Source of the DNA: Heterocephalus glaber
Taxonomy: Eukaryota > Chordata > Mammalia > Rodentia > Bathyergidae
Assembly (NCBI RefSeq): GCF_000247695.1
Contig: NW_004624730.1
Coordinates: 34,358,541 to 34,422,540, forward strand
DNA: 64,000 nt
Reading direction: 5' to 3'
The translations under genes were made by a program, and so were the position numbers. Of the stretch, positions 34,557-46,913 are shown piece after piece (within the stretch, counting starts at the first letter, position 1; every line of letters begins with the position of its first letter). The notes beneath the pieces are model-generated. The model was not told the origin of the DNA, did not search any database, and saw only the letters and a program-made list of their open reading frames with translations.

Positions 34557-37500
34557 ATTCCAGGATTGCTCTTCAAACCTGTAAAGAAACTAACATATTT
34601 ATGGCCCTGTGCAGTTTCAAAAGCATGTGCACATCCATTATCCTCTCTGGGCCTTAAAGGACCATGTGAGTTCAGCAAGGTAATCTGTGTTACAGTTTAG
34701 AGGAAAAAAAAGAGGTTCAAAATTACAGAAACTTATTCACAGTTAACTCAAACCTAAGTTTTCCTAATTCTATAAATCTCATGTACAATGTATTTCAACA
34801 CTGCCTCCCAAAAAGCCCAACAGTTGGACATCACAGTTTTAGAAATTGTGGAAATTGGGTCAAAGCTGTTAATGTTAGATTGATATCATTTTAAGACACA
34901 ATTTCCTAGGTGCTATGGCAACTGGGGTCAGAATATGGGGCACAAGCATACATTTTAGGTAGAGCTCAACTGGTTTAGATAGTGCACAGTTACTTGTTAT
35001 TTTTATGAAATGCTTCTCCATTACATATACACAGAGTAACTCATTTGATGAGAAAGCTGATGTGAGAAACTGGGCTTCCTAATTTTAAACCCCAGTATGT
35101 GTCTTGCTGATCTTCTGCCCCAGTTCTCCATAGGATCTGTAAGAGCAAAGCTGAACAAACTTTTTTCAGACAGCCAGTTCTGCCTACCAAAAACGAGAGA
35201 TAAGAGATGGGACTGAATTACTTGGGCTCTGTTAATCTTTCCAAACACAGATAAGCCATTTCCCTCTTGGGCAGAGAAAAGGAGGCAGGAGAGATGGGCC
35301 AGGAGGCCCTAGGAGTGGGAAGGTGTGTTCTGCCCTACCATAAGTAGAGATTATATGACTTAGTGTAGGTGAAACACTTCGGGCCTGGTATAGAGTCAGC
35401 ATTTGATTAATGGAAGTTCTTTTAATTAAAAATCTACAGTTTTTTTTCTGGTTCCAGCTCCTCCATTAACTGTGTGATCCAAGGCAAGAGACCACATCTG
35501 TCTTGTATGCTGATAAATCTTCAGATGAAGACCAGTGCCTTGCATAGTACCTGCAAAAAAAAAAAAATAGTAATAATGATGATGTCTATTGAATAAATTA
35601 TCCTCTCTGAATTTGTTTCTTCATCTTTAAAGAATTTGATCTTGATGACATTTAAGTTTCTTCTTTGTTCTAATGATCTGATTCTATAATAGGAAGACTC
35701 AGCAAGTCTGTTACATCTCTGAGGTCTTTCTGGTTTTAAAAATAGAATGATTTGCTGCCGGCATTGGCATTTAGCTTTGTGTATTGAATTCCAATATTTA
35801 GAAAGGACAATTCACTTAGAATAGCAATATATGTAATTCTCCATTAATGTTTGGTTTTTGTTCCTACTCTAAATATGCTAGTTAATTTTAATAAGCATTA
35901 GTGTATTCTTCCATTCCTTACCACATTTTTTTTAAACTTTCATTTTGGTGTAATAAAATGCTTGTCTCCAGGACTTAAATGTCACACAGCTTTGCTACTG
36001 TAAGGTGGTGTTTTCACTTTAAAAGTTTGACTTTTAGGGAACAAATTCAGTGTTGCCATACTTCCACTTATTGCTTTAGAAAATACTTTCTTGCTTACTG
36101 ACACAAGAGCAAAACTATTCTCCAATTGTTACCATATAATAGATGAGAAAATAGGCTCAGATGATAGTATGTCCAGAACACAACACTAATAAATTGCCTA
36201 GCCTAGTCCTGAGAATTTTTTAAGGTGCCTTTGTATTAAGATATTGGTACCTATAATCATAGGCTCCAATTTCCATTATAAATCTGAAAGCTAATGGGCT
36301 TCTAAATGAGCACACACAAAACATAACAGAATTTGGAACTTTTTCATTAGAAAATACAAAAATTTTTATTTATATCAGGGAGCAAAGACAAATATCCTTT
36401 TAAAAAACACCAAAAGGCACAGTGAAAAATACTGCATTAAGTGAACTCAGCAACTCTGAGAAGGTTTCTTTGACTCAGATGTTCTTTATGCCCTGCTGTT
36501 TCAGTTTGGAGTCTAAAAGACTATCTACTTTGTGTCTGACTTATTTTCCTGTCAGACAGGAACTGGAATTTGAACTTTGCTCTCCAAAAGCCAAAGGGCA
36601 ACTAATTTAGAAGGAGACTCTCAAAATCAATGATGGTTTCTTCTAGTTTCATTAATTATGTCTAAAGTGATTAAAGGATTTGATTCCCAGATAACCATGA
36701 TCCTGCTTGCTATTTTAACAAATCACATTAATTTCTATGCTTAGGTCTGATCACTTGTAGCATTCCTAAGGCAAGTCTGGATACATGCAGCATTCCAACC
36801 CTGAGTGCCTTTTCAAGTTTCCAACAGAATCCTGTGCTGATGAGTGATGATAACTTTATTGTAGTTGCCTCAAGGTGTGGAAGTTGTTTTCTGTGGCCTA
36901 GACAAGGCCCAATCCCTCCACTTGTTGAAACATCTGCAAATACTTTGTTCATTTCAGAGACATCTGACCACAGCCAGGCTCCCATCTGGATTGCTTCCTT
37001 TTTCCTTGTTCATGTAAAACATCTATAATCTGGGAAGGTACTCATCAGGAGAGAAGCAGGAAGGCCTGGGGACTAGAGTTCTGATGGGTTTTCTCTCACA
37101 TTCATTAATTGATTCATTCAACCATCATCATGTATTAGGTGGTATTTGCAATGCAAATATCACCAAGCCATAGTCTCTATCTTCAAACAAGGAACAATCT
37201 ATTGCAGGCCACATTTGTCTCAAGGTGGGGATTATGTGTTTATAGTAATAAATTAATTCACCAAGGGTCTTCTATATATAGATCCACAAGTCTTTTCATT
37301 TTCTTATTTTTGGAAGCCACAGAGTTTATGAAATATTTTACTTGAACTCTTTAATTGGTTTTCCCACTTTAAAGCCACATAAAATTGAAAGCAACATTCT
37401 TTAAAGGCTTTGATAAATACTAGACATTAATTAAATATCATGGAAATCTTTGATAAGTGAAATGATAAACGGTGTAGCACAGATAATCAGATACCTTCAT

Positions 37501-37559
37501 ATGTCTCATTTGCTTTAGGCCTAAGTTGTTAAGTTACAAAACTGATTGTTTAATTATCA
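34557..37559. other. No gene supported; little repeat
   Basis: Mostly unique AT-rich DNA, with a short L2-like stretch near 35475-35560. The ORFs at 36728-37028 on both strands overlap and lack splice support. This is one of the longest stretches here without an identifiable transposon. Confidence 0.45.
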
Positions 37560-37574
37560 CTAGAAACTTTATTT

Positions 37575-37663
37575 ATTGATTGATTGATTTGATACTGGGG
37601 ATTGAACTCCGGACCTTTTGCTTGCAAGGCAGGCGCGGTGCCACTGAGCTAAATCCCCTGGCC
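37575..37663 (-). repeat. ID SINE with 15-bp TSD
   Basis: 'gatactggggattgaactcc', 'gccactgagctaaatcccct'. The flanks ctagaaactttattt (37560-37574) and ctagaaactatattt (37664-37678) differ at one base. Confidence 0.92.
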
Positions 37664-37860
37664 CTAGAAACTATATTTTAAAATGTGTTAATTCATTTGG
37701 ATCATTTTATGCCCCATACAACATTAATTCCAGATTTGTACAAATTTGCACATTTTAATGTTGAACTCTCATTTTATTACACAAAGATTTAAGTAACTCT
37801 GTTTCTGGAGTAGTCGAACAATAATTATACCTTCAAAGCACTAAGAGATTTAAGGTATAT

Positions 37861-38110
37861 ACAGGGTGTGGCTCATCCACCCAGGATTTCAAAACCACAT
37901 GGTTCTTTAGGTCCTGTTGGGGCTCATCTATTTGCACATCTCCCCTGCAGAAGTTTGTACTAATCAGGTCACTACATCCTGACATGGCACTCTACTTACT
38001 GTTTGTACCATGATGTAATGTCAACAGACTACAGGGAAGTTAGCAACAGGAAAAAGAAAATGTTTTAATCCCAAGGCCATCCCCAGGATTCAGGAGGATA
38101 CACACCCTAT
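37861..38110. mobile_element. Mariner-like MITE with terminal inverted repeats
   Basis: The left end acagggtgtggctcatcc and the reverse complement of the right end, atagggtgtgtatcctcc, pair at most positions. TA is present on both sides. The 250-bp body has no coding capacity. The 'acagggtgt' start is a pattern common in mariner ends. Family not assigned. Confidence 0.6.
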
Positions 38111-39010
38111 ATCAAATCATCTGATATCAAACTCTATAAATGAGCTCAGCCAAAGTGTGCAGCCACATTCTCTGACAACACTCCACAGTTGCAATGCAAG
38201 ACTGAGGTAAACTGTTGTGAGCTGATAGTTCTTCCATTTTGTTAAAATTGAAAAGGCAGGTGATTGTTCTATTATTGCTTTCTTTTTCTGCACAACATTT
38301 CACACAGCATCATCATGGCTTGGCTGGTCTTAATTTACATAGATATGAATTAATCAACACCTTGGAAGGTGATTGGGGTTCACTTTTTCTTCAGCCTTGG
38401 ATTCCCACTACCCCCAACACTCAGAATTCTGTCTTGAGACCAGAGCAGACCAATGCTATTAAATACAACAGGAAAATACGTATCAAGGGACATGTTGCCT
38501 TACAATCCTGAAGAACAAAAAAAAGCTATTGCAGCTTCATGGTCTTTTTGTCAAATCTGAAGACAACAAACCTTCCTAAGGTAGATGAAATGCACCTTAG
38601 TGGGTGAAGCTAGGACTGGAGTTCAGTGGTTGCCACCTCCCCTTATGGTCCACCAAGCACCATTATGCAGTCAGCAATCTGAATAGCTACATGAGTCCTG
38701 GCAAAGACCATGCATAGCCTCAACATGATGGGAGAGGGCACTGAGAAAGAGGAAGTAACTGTGATAAGGAGAATGGTAAAAGTATTGTGTGCTTTCGTTT
38801 TAGAGTTTTCTACACAGAAGAGATGAAGGATGGGCACTTGACTTCCTGATTCCAGCTCAAACTACCTGTCCTATCCTGAGCTTTCTTCTAAAAAGTCCTA
38901 TCTGTGTGGTGCCTCTCCTTTTCCTCTCAAAGATCCTTTACTAAAAGCCTCAAACTAGACAATTTCATGTTTACACATACAAGGAGTGTGCAAGGTGTTA
39001 GTATTCCTAA
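38111..39010. other. No gene supported
   Basis: A 90-codon ORF at 38239-38511 has a hydrophobic start (LLLLSFS) but no flanking splice signals, promoter or recognised domain. Nothing else recognised. Confidence 0.4.
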
Positions 39011-39018
39011 GGTGATCT

Positions 39019-39108
39019 TTTTTTTTCTTTTGGTACCGGGGATTGAACTCAGGACCTTGTGCCTGTGAGGCAGGTGGTGGAACCACTGAGCTAAATCATC
39101 GGCCCTTG
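39019..39108 (-). repeat. ID SINE
   Basis: 'ggtaccggggattgaactca', 'ggaaccactgagctaaatca'. The short duplication ggtgatct lies at 39011-39018 and 39109-39116. Confidence 0.9.
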
Positions 39109-39116
39109 GGTGATCT

Positions 39117-40216
39117 ATCTTTAAAAAAAGACCAAAAACATTTAAACATTAATAATGTTTTGTTTGTTCATCGTACTACACCCTAGAACAAGGCCTGACA
39201 CACAGAGGCTCTCTTAATATGTTGAATAAACTTCTAACCCTAAACCTTTAGTCATTTAGCAACACAAAATCAGACCAAGGAGTTCCCTTGCCTTCAAGGG
39301 CCTATATATTAAAAGAATCAAGATATATCATGCACTGGTCGAAATTCCCTATGATGAATGTTATCATTATGTATATTGAAAATGTACCAATAAATTTTTA
39401 ATAAAAGGTTCTACATATTAAGAAGTCATCAAAAATTAAGTTTTCTAAGCACTTCATGAGCTGGGTCTCAGCTCAGAAAATACCATCACCACAGATACTA
39501 CTAAATAGCATACTAGTTCTAGATATTATTATATATATTTCTTATGTATAATTCTATTACTAATATTAGAGTAATACTGATTATTTCAAATGTCCATTGC
39601 ACAGCATGAACAATGATACTGAGCTTCCATAGGCCAAGTATCTTGTCAGGATCCAGCCTTCTATACTGTGTGTTAGTACTTGACTATGTACAATTTAAAA
39701 AACTGGTGGTAAAGTTGCAGACATACTTTTGTAATTTTAGGTATGACAGTCTTAACAGTGGTGTTACTTATACTAGCTGAATATATCATCTTCTGTTCCT
39801 CCTAAAGACTCAAAGCACTTGTGGTAAGGTACTGCTCGCCCCACCTCTGGTGAGACAGGCCCTTGTAAGCCTTATTTCCACCATACCAGGATCACATGTG
39901 AGTCAGACGCAGGGCTGGCACTACTCCCTCATGACAATTTAATTTATGGCTCTAGCCACTAGAGAATACTGCCTACATATTAATTCATTCACTCATTCCT
40001 TCCTTTAATATATGAATTTGATAGTTTGTTAAACACTAAGTCCTTACTGAATCCAGATCATATCAACATTACAATCTGTATAAAAAGAAATTCTCATAAA
40101 TTCAGAGCAGAGATTTTTCTGTGCAGTGTGACTAATCCTAATGGTTACACAGTGGCATACCTACCAATGAATCACATACATACTAAGTAAATGACTTAAA
40201 TACAAAAATTTTGCTG
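39117..40216. other. No gene; weak L2 trace
   Basis: A short L2-like tail ('gcctgacacacagaggctct') lies near 39195. The rest is unique AT-rich DNA leading to the CpG island. Confidence 0.45.
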
Positions 40217-40295
40217 AGGCTGCAGCTGTAGTTCAGGGGCAGAGCACCTGCATAGCATGCAGGGCCCTGGGCTCAATCCCTAGAACTGGGGGAGG
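40217..40295 (+). repeat. ID-like SINE
   Basis: 'ggctgcagctgtagttcagg', 'ggcagagcacctgcatagca', 'ggccctgggctcaatcccta'. Confidence 0.75.
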
Positions 40296-40854
40296 TGGGG
40301 TGTAGATATGACTCTTATGGCACAGATGTTATTCACGTATCTATAAAGGCTGGATTTTTTTTCGATGTTTATCTGGCACACAGCTGAATACTTGCATTTT
40401 CTAAGTCTAATTAGAAAATTTTTGCTGTATATTGTCGATTTGGTACAAGATGTTCAAGACCATGAAAAGAAGACTGTAATGGCTTCTTCATGTCATAAAT
40501 TGAATTATTTCCAGTTCATTTGTCCTTTTAAGTAATCTGACTGTACCCTGTGACTCTTACTGAACTCACAATTATTCCTCTTGCCAAACCAAGCCTCCAG
40601 ACTTGCGTGTATAGATTAAATTTCATGCACAAATATGCAAGCTGTGTCTACTGCCTGTTAAACGAAGTAACATAAGCAAATTAAAAGCATATTTTAATGA
40701 CTTCTGAGTTCAATGTTACAGTTTTTAAAGTTACCTACTGAGGGTACAGAGTAGAACACTGATTCACAGCGGTGATTTTCACCGTGCGTCTCTTAAGGTA
40801 ACTTCCTAATAGAATCCATCCCCTTGACCGTGCAAGACCCATTTTGTTGGGCTT

Positions 40855-42050
40855 TCTCCTGGGCTCTCAGCTGCCTCGCCGTCCCCTCGGAATATTTCTG
40901 ACGCCCTCACCGGCCCGGCTTGGGAGGGGCTATTCCGCCCCCGGCTCCCTCTATTGGAACCGGCGCTCGGGGCGGCGGGGCCACCGAAGGAGACGCTGCG
41001 CCCGGCCTGCAGCGGCTGCGTGACTGGCTGCATTGCCTGGCCCCGTGCTGCGGTTATTCAGGCTGATCTCATCGCCTCCCGTCACGACACGCGCTTCCCC
41101 TCGCCTGCACGCCTGCCCCGAGCGTTCGTGCCAGCGATGCAGACGCCCCTCCCAAACTTATTCTTTACAAGACGGGCCCCAGATGTCACCAAACAACCTG
41201 ACCTTTCAAACTGCACGACCCTGCCCCTCACCGCCCCGGGAAGGATAGCTACCACCCCCTTCCGCCGTCTGGCGAGGGGGCCGGGTCGCAGGCGCCCCCC
41301 CGCGCGCTCCGGACTCCGGGGAAACGGGGCTGAGGCGGGCGTCCCTTGCTGGGGCTCCGCGCCCGGCTCGACAGAGCGGGCGTGGGGCGGGCGCCGAGGG
41401 CACTGGGGGCCGAGGCCGAGTCCCCGCCCGCTGTCCCCTCGCCCTCCTTCCGAGAAGTTTGCCGTTCGACCTTGCAGATGGAAACGACGGCGTTCGGACG
41501 AGGGCGTCGCCCGCCCAGGCTCCCGGGAGCGAGGGCATCGGGGCTGCCCGGAATCGGATTCCTCGGCGGATTACGCGGCCCAGTCGGCACGCGAGGCGGG
41601 CCCCGGGCGACCAGGAAGCCCCCGGCGCGCACGAAAGCAGCGAGGGCGGAGGTTGGGGGGCTGGGGGCGGGGCGGCCGCGTTGCGTGACCTGCAAGCCGG
41701 CGGCCGCACGCACTTCGTGCTCCGGGCGGCCCTCGCCCCGCGGGCGGCGCAGGTGCCGCTGGAGGCCGGCGCCCGGCTGCCACTTTACAGCCCCGGCGGG
41801 GAGGGCAGTCACGCTATATTTCAGGGACTGGGACGGAGTTCGCGGAATCTCCTTGTTATCGGAACGTGGGTAGCGTTGGGTAATAACCGCTCGGACAGGA
41901 TGTAGGAAGCGCAGTGGGAACAGAGCTGTCCCGTCTGTAAGTAATCAAGCCGGGGAAACTTTCCAAGGAACGCCTCGGGCGGCGCCGCGCGCACTGCGGT
42001 TCTTGGGACAGACAGAAAGGAACCGGAGCAGAGAGGGCAGCTTTGGGAAG
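40855..42050. promoter_or_regulatory. CpG island, probable promoter (island 1)
   Basis: The sequence changes abruptly from AT-rich to GC-rich with dense CpG for about 1.2 kb. It contains GC boxes (for example near 40971 and 41663-41680), an inverted CCAAT box (attgg at 40953-40957) and a NotI-like gcggccgc at 41671. A strong splice donor, gtaagt, follows 'cccgtct' at 41937, so a plus-strand noncoding first exon ending at 41936 is possible. Several overlapping ORFs of up to 244 codons occur on both strands; this is expected from GC-rich DNA and none is supported. Which gene it serves, and in which direction, is not visible. Confidence 0.75.
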
Positions 42051-42574
42051 CGAGTTTTGTCCACTTTGCACACATACCAATAAGAATAGCAGAGTCGTGA
42101 TGCTATACCTGTCGTCATTCCTCCCAAAAGCGTTCTGCCCGGTGTTTTATTTTTAAAGTCATTGATGCCGCATTTCCTTGGAGAGACCTCGTTCGTGTGG
42201 TGACGTAAAAGCCCCAAGGGCATCAGACCCCAGAACCTGAGTTCTTTCTCAAGAACATGTGAGCAAAATATTTTTCCAGTCAGGTATTTACAGTATTTAC
42301 ATAATTTGAAGTTTGTAGATTTGCAGATAAACTGTGTTTGAAAGGCAAAGCAAAGATGACACTAAGATGGCTTAACACAAAACTACCCCCATTTAATTGA
42401 AAGGTCGAAAAACTCGTATAGTAAATTTTCTATTTAAACTTTGATTTAGGGAATTATGTTTTCTCATTTATTTTCCGATTAGTACACACGCATACACACA
42501 TTTTTGTTACACAAGTAACATAATTCGCCAGGGCTAGAGTACATGCCATAAACTCCTAAGAAGTTTTTTATTTG

Positions 42575-42742
42575 GCTTTTTTCTTTTTTGTAGTATTGGG
42601 GATTGAACCCAGGTCCTTGCACTGAGCTACATCTCCCCTCACTGCCCCCCCCCCCAGGTCTTGCTAAGTCACCCAGGCCACGCTTGAATTTATGATCCTC
42701 CTCCTTCAGCCTCCCAGAATACTAGGACTACATGCCTGTGCC
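42575..42742 (-). repeat. ID-B1 dimeric SINE (B4-like)
   Basis: ID half 'tattggggattgaacccagg', shortened, then a C-run, then B1 half 'gtcttgctaagtcacccagg', 'atgatcctcctccttcagcc', 'ctacatgcctgtgccacagc'. Confidence 0.82.
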
Positions 42743-42777
42743 ACAGCTTCTAGATAGTTTTTTTTTTAATGCATTTT

Positions 42778-42972
42778 CTCAGGCATGGTGTTGCACTTTT
42801 GTAATTCCAGCACTGAAGGAGGGTGAGACAGAAGGATTGGTAGTTCAAGTCCTGTCTGGGTGACTTCTCAAGGACTTGCCTCAAAAAAATTAAAAAAATA
42901 AAAAAAGACTCAGGATGTAGTACAGTACTAGAGAGCTCCTGGGTTCGATCCTGAGTAGTGACACCCTCCTTC
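42778..42972 (+). repeat. B1-ID dimeric SINE
   Basis: B1 half 'caggcatggtgttgcacttt', 'agttcaagtcctgtctgggt'; A-rich linker; ID half 'gactcaggatgtagtacagt', 'cctgggttcgatcctgagta'. Confidence 0.78.
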
Positions 42973-43121
42973 CAACAAAAAACCCCAAAAACTTTCTCAC
43001 ACCTTTCCAGTTGTGGGAAGAGAGACCAAGGATCACTCATTAATCTTTTAAATGTTTCTCTAGCTAATTATGATTGTCACTTCATTTTATGTATGCAGTG
43101 TTTACTTTGCTCAACATACTT

Positions 43122-43202
43122 TTTTTTAGGTACCGGGGATCAAACTCGGATCCTTGCGCTTGCGCAGCAGGTGGTGAAACCACTGAGCTAAATTCCCGGC
43201 GC
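43122..43202 (-). repeat. ID SINE
   Basis: 'ggtaccggggatcaaactcg', 'cttgcgcttgcgcagcaggt', 'accactgagctaaattcccg'. A short catactt duplication flanks it (43115-43121, 43203-43209). Confidence 0.9.
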
Positions 43203-43209
43203 CATACTT

Positions 43210-45104
43210 CCTTTCTTTGGGATAGGACTGCCCTTCCTCTGTGGCTTCTGCTTCTGCCTCTACTTCTCTGGAGGTGTAGTTAGAAAGGGAAGTGTCATTT
43301 GTCTGGTCTTTCCTATTCAGCCCCGTGGTTGCTCAAGAGGCACAGACCTAGCTCAAAGTGAGCCAATTACAGGACCTGATTCCTGGTCTTCAGGGCTTGG
43401 CTTGTAACTCAAGGTGGGCCAAAGAGGACCATTTTCTGGCATTCTTCTAAGTGAAGCTTGGGAACAGAAGCCACCTCTTCGTTTTGGTGGCTAAAATGGA
43501 CTATCAGCTGCCAACTGCTCTGCCGCTGCTTGGCTGTCACTGATAAGAGAATGGAACCAACTTCCATTAAGTGGAAAATTTGAAAGATGGAGCTTCTCTA
43601 TGGCTTTCTAGAGTTTCAGTGTCTATATCTGAGGTTCTCAAAACAGTCCTGGTTTCCTGAAGTTTTTTAGCTCCTCTGTTGATTCTGTCAGGTAGTCTTG
43701 TAGTGCAAAATGCATTTACAGAAATAACTAATAAAATGTATATTTAGAATGCTATTTAGAATACATCTATAATACTATTTTAACTTGCTCCCCCCAACTG
43801 TATCAAGACATTCTCATCATCAAAGGACTACATCAGCCTTTCTATCAGTTGAGCAATCTTCTTAGAACAAATCAATTTATTTCACATTTTGGAATTTACA
43901 GTTTTTAAACATTATAAATAAGAGGTGTGATGGATACTGAATACATGTGCTAATAAGAATTTTCCAAAGCTTTTCATAACCTTCTTTTGGAGCCTCTTTG
44001 GTCAAAGTCAGGCCATTTGCTCCTTCTTGACTTAATCACTGGAAGGGGCAAAGGAGTAGCAGAAGTTCTCACTCCTGGATTTGGGCTATTCATATATGCT
44101 TGAGGGGAGGAGGGAGGCCAAGGAAGTCTGGATTCCTGAACAAAGGGAAGATGTAATTATTTTAAGGAGTTTAAAATGTAGCAAATGTACTAATGCTTTA
44201 CAGCCGTGCTTTAGAGTGCTATTGGCTCTACACCCTTGTAAAATAGGCTACTATAATAATTTTAATCTTTTAATCTTTTCGATAGATTTGACAATAACTA
44301 AATATTTTATATCAATAGTTTACAACATAACCTTTCTGCGGATTCACAACTTGTTTAATGGCATTAAGCCTTTCTACTAATAGAGACATACTGAGAAGAA
44401 AATTTCTTTGTTTCCTGTAAATTCAGTAGCCACCTAAAATTATAGGTACAGAAACATGAACTTCGTTTGAACTAAGAGAGAATAGAATCACTTCTGTCAG
44501 TCACTTAGCAAAACTAGTGAGTTAGATTCTTACATTCTTCATTAGAATTCCATGGAAATTTTAGAAATAAGCAAAAATTTAAACACATAAATACTATTTT
44601 CTAAAAAGGTTATTTTTTAAAATGCATAAGGCAATCATCAATTTTCAGTCTTTGAATTCACTAACATTTATTAAGTGGTTGTTGTAGACCAGATTTTGGA
44701 TGCTAAGAGTTTTTTAAAAAAGGAATTTGGATAATTTACATTACAGATTAATCTCTTAAAGAGCTATCAGTGCCATATTTTGAGCATCAAATTAATTACA
44801 AATGTTAAGTTAGTGCCATTACAGCTTTATTCCTTTTGTTTTAAAATATATTCATATAACAAATATTACATTTGGCACATAGTACATTTTTAGACCAAGC
44901 TGTTATCAGTAGTGAGCAGGCTAGAAGGAAATAAATTTGTAATCATCAAATGTTTTGCTGTAGTGCATGGCTTACTTTTCATATTTGAGAGTAGACATTT
45001 ATCATTTAAGGGCCAAAGTAGTCTCATTGGAAATTTTGTTCAATAATCATATTCTCAAGATAAAATACAATTTGAATTTGGTAGAAAATGTATTCCTGCA
45101 CAGA
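43210..45104. other. No gene or transposon recognised
   Basis: AT-rich unique DNA between island 1 and the minus-strand gene. No exon with consistent splice sites was found. Confidence 0.5.
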
Positions 45105-45117
45105 TGACAATGCATTT

Positions 45118-45198
45118 TTCTTTTGGTACCGGGGATTGAACTTGGGACCTTGCACTTGGAACGCAGAGGGTGGAACCACTGAGCTAAATCCCCGGCTC
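45118..45198 (-). repeat. ID SINE with perfect 13-bp TSD
   Basis: 'ggtaccggggattgaacttg', 'accactgagctaaatccccg'. The duplication tgacaatgcattt lies at 45105-45117 and 45199-45211. It sits just beyond the predicted poly(A) site of the minus-strand gene. Confidence 0.93.
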
Positions 45199-45229
45199 TG
45201 ACAATGCATTTGAACTTGTAGAAATGCTA

Positions 45230-45618
45230 AACATTGTGATCTTTATTTTATTGGTTACTCAAGTTTACACTGTACATAGGATGGATTCAAAAAGATACAC
45301 AGCACAATCCTACAAATAATATTTTATGATTGAATTCACCTCCTGATCATTTATTTGATGTTCACCTATGCAGAAGCAGCTTTATAAAGGAGTCTAAAAA
45401 GTTGATAGCAGTTAAAAAAAAAAAAAGTCTTAAGGAACTCCAACCCACAGCTTGGTGATAAGAAAATGTGTTGGGCGTAAGTAAAACAAAGCAAGTTGTT
45501 CCTTTGTAGTTGACCTTTTTTCAAGACTGGAAGTTATCTGGGAAACATAAGGGTGAAAGTCAGTCTAAGGTGGTTAAGTTTACAGAATTAAATGCCTTGT
45601 ACATATATACATATGTTT
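45230..45618 (-). other. Probable 3' UTR of the minus-strand gene
   Basis: On the minus strand the stop codon at 45619-45621 is followed by about 380 bases without recognisable repeats, then two overlapping AATAAA signals (plus-strand tttatt at 45242-45247 and 45247-45252). Confidence 0.45.
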
Positions 45619-45860
45619 CTAATCCACAGTAGGCTGATGCTCTGTAAGTACTGACTGGCTGGGAGAGTCAATGAACATGCGATGGGAGGCCCAGGTGCTT
45701 CCACTTACACTCATGTTGGGGCCAGGTACACTTCTGTGCTCACGTTGGGCCATGCTCTTAGCCACTTCCATCATTTGAGTGAAAGTAAACAATAAGTAGG
45801 ATCTGACTGAGTTATGTTTGGAAGAGTTTTCAATTAAACGAGACATTGTGTTTGAAGTGC
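45619..45860 (-). CDS. Terminal coding exon of an unassigned minus-strand gene
   Basis: On the minus strand a good acceptor (ctctttttatttaccag) is followed by 242 bases open to a TAG stop. The exon starts with two bases of a split Gly codon and then reads TSNTMSRLIENSSKHNSVRS, continues through a Met- and Phe-rich stretch (LLFTFTQMMEVAKSMAQ) and ends SQSVLTEHQPTVD. The composition (Ser/Thr, His, Met, Arg) looks like real protein, with no low-complexity or transposon text. It has no signal peptide or membrane segment. Two upstream exons join it in frame. A 3' UTR with poly(A) signals follows. I do not recognise the family. A chance ORF is the alternative, but the splice agreement makes that less likely. 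Confidence 0.55.
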
Positions 45861-46201
45861 CTGGTAAATAAAAAGAGCCCAATATGTGTTAGCTTTTTAA
45901 AAATTCTGCACTTGCACTGGATGGAACCCCAAGTTTCTAATCTGGGAGGCCTGTTTGCAACCATTTTATTCAAACATTGCAGGAGACAGAGTTGCATTGT
46001 GCTGTGGTTCCTGGGATCAGAATGAAGTTGGAGCTCACTAATTTTGCCATGTTCCCTTTGTACAGTCCTGAGCTCCCTTTAAAATTAGTAGTCTTGGATA
46101 GACTTCTGGTAATTTTATCAGGCTTGTAAACTAAGTACATATTCGACATGCTTTTCCTAGGTAGGGGGGAAAAGGCGAGGAGGGCACAAAAAGCATCTTA
46201 C

Positions 46202-46229
46202 CAAAATGAATGGGATGAATGACAACATC
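46202..46229 (-). CDS. Candidate 28-bp coding microexon of the minus-strand gene
   Basis: On the minus strand 'atatttattcaacag' precedes GATGTTGTCATTCATCCCAT and the rest of a 28-base block that ends in TTTG before the donor gtaagatg. It reads DVVIHPIHF plus the first base of a Gly codon, and the terminal exon supplies the remaining GC. The intron to the terminal exon is 341 bases. Both splice sites are consistent and the phase fits exactly. Because the exon is very short it could be a coincidence. Confidence 0.4.
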
Positions 46230-46509
46230 CTGTTGAATAAATATCTTAGGTAAATTCCTAACAGTAATAAAAGCACAGTGGCTGTATTCTCATCAACCAA
46301 AGGTCTGCAGGCCATGTAAAAAGCCTTAGTCCTTTTCAGACACTCTGAAAACTAGAGAGCTTTTTTTTCTTTCAGGGGTCACCGACCCACAAGCTAAAAA
46401 CAATAAAGGGTCACAAAAGAAGTTAAGAGGAACTTAATTTGGTTATTAATGCATTGTTTTAAAAAGTCACATTAAAAGTGAAACTTTAGTGACTTAAAAA
46501 TTAAGAACA

Positions 46510-46595
46510 TCCGGTAGGATTATAGTGTTACAACTCAATGGTAGAGCATGTGCCTAGCATATGTATGGCCCTGGAATTGATCCTCAGCACCAGAA
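46510..46595 (+). repeat. ID-like SINE with perfect 14-bp TSD
   Basis: 'ctcaatggtagagcatgtgc', 'ctagcatatgtatggccctg', 'gaattgatcctcagcacca'. The duplication aaaaattaagaaca lies at 46496-46509 and 46596-46609. It is inside the 684-bp intron between the two short exons. Confidence 0.88.
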
Positions 46596-46913
46596 AAAAA
46601 TTAAGAACAGGATAACCTAAAATTTTATTCAATATATGCCCAATGTTGGGAATATTTTAAATTGTATTTCTATTCTAGAATGGGCAGTAATGGAGTGGAG
46701 AAATAGAAAGAAGGAGAAAGGTGAAAAATGTGGAAAGAGATAAAGGGAAAGACTAAGATCAACAGAGAACCAAGAAAAAATTTTTTAAAAAAAATACAGG
46801 GTAATCTTGGTTTTTTTAAAATTTATTTTTATAATATTCCTATAACATTTCATCTTTTTCAGGAATTATTTTTCTTGCTATCCTTTAAAAAAAGAGTATT
46901 CATTATAACTTAC

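Noticed and set aside
40954..41688. 244-codon plus-strand ORF in CpG island 1
   Set aside because: It opens with TTG, not ATG, and its composition (Arg, Pro, Gly, Ala) is what GC-rich DNA gives in any frame. Other frames on both strands are equally open.
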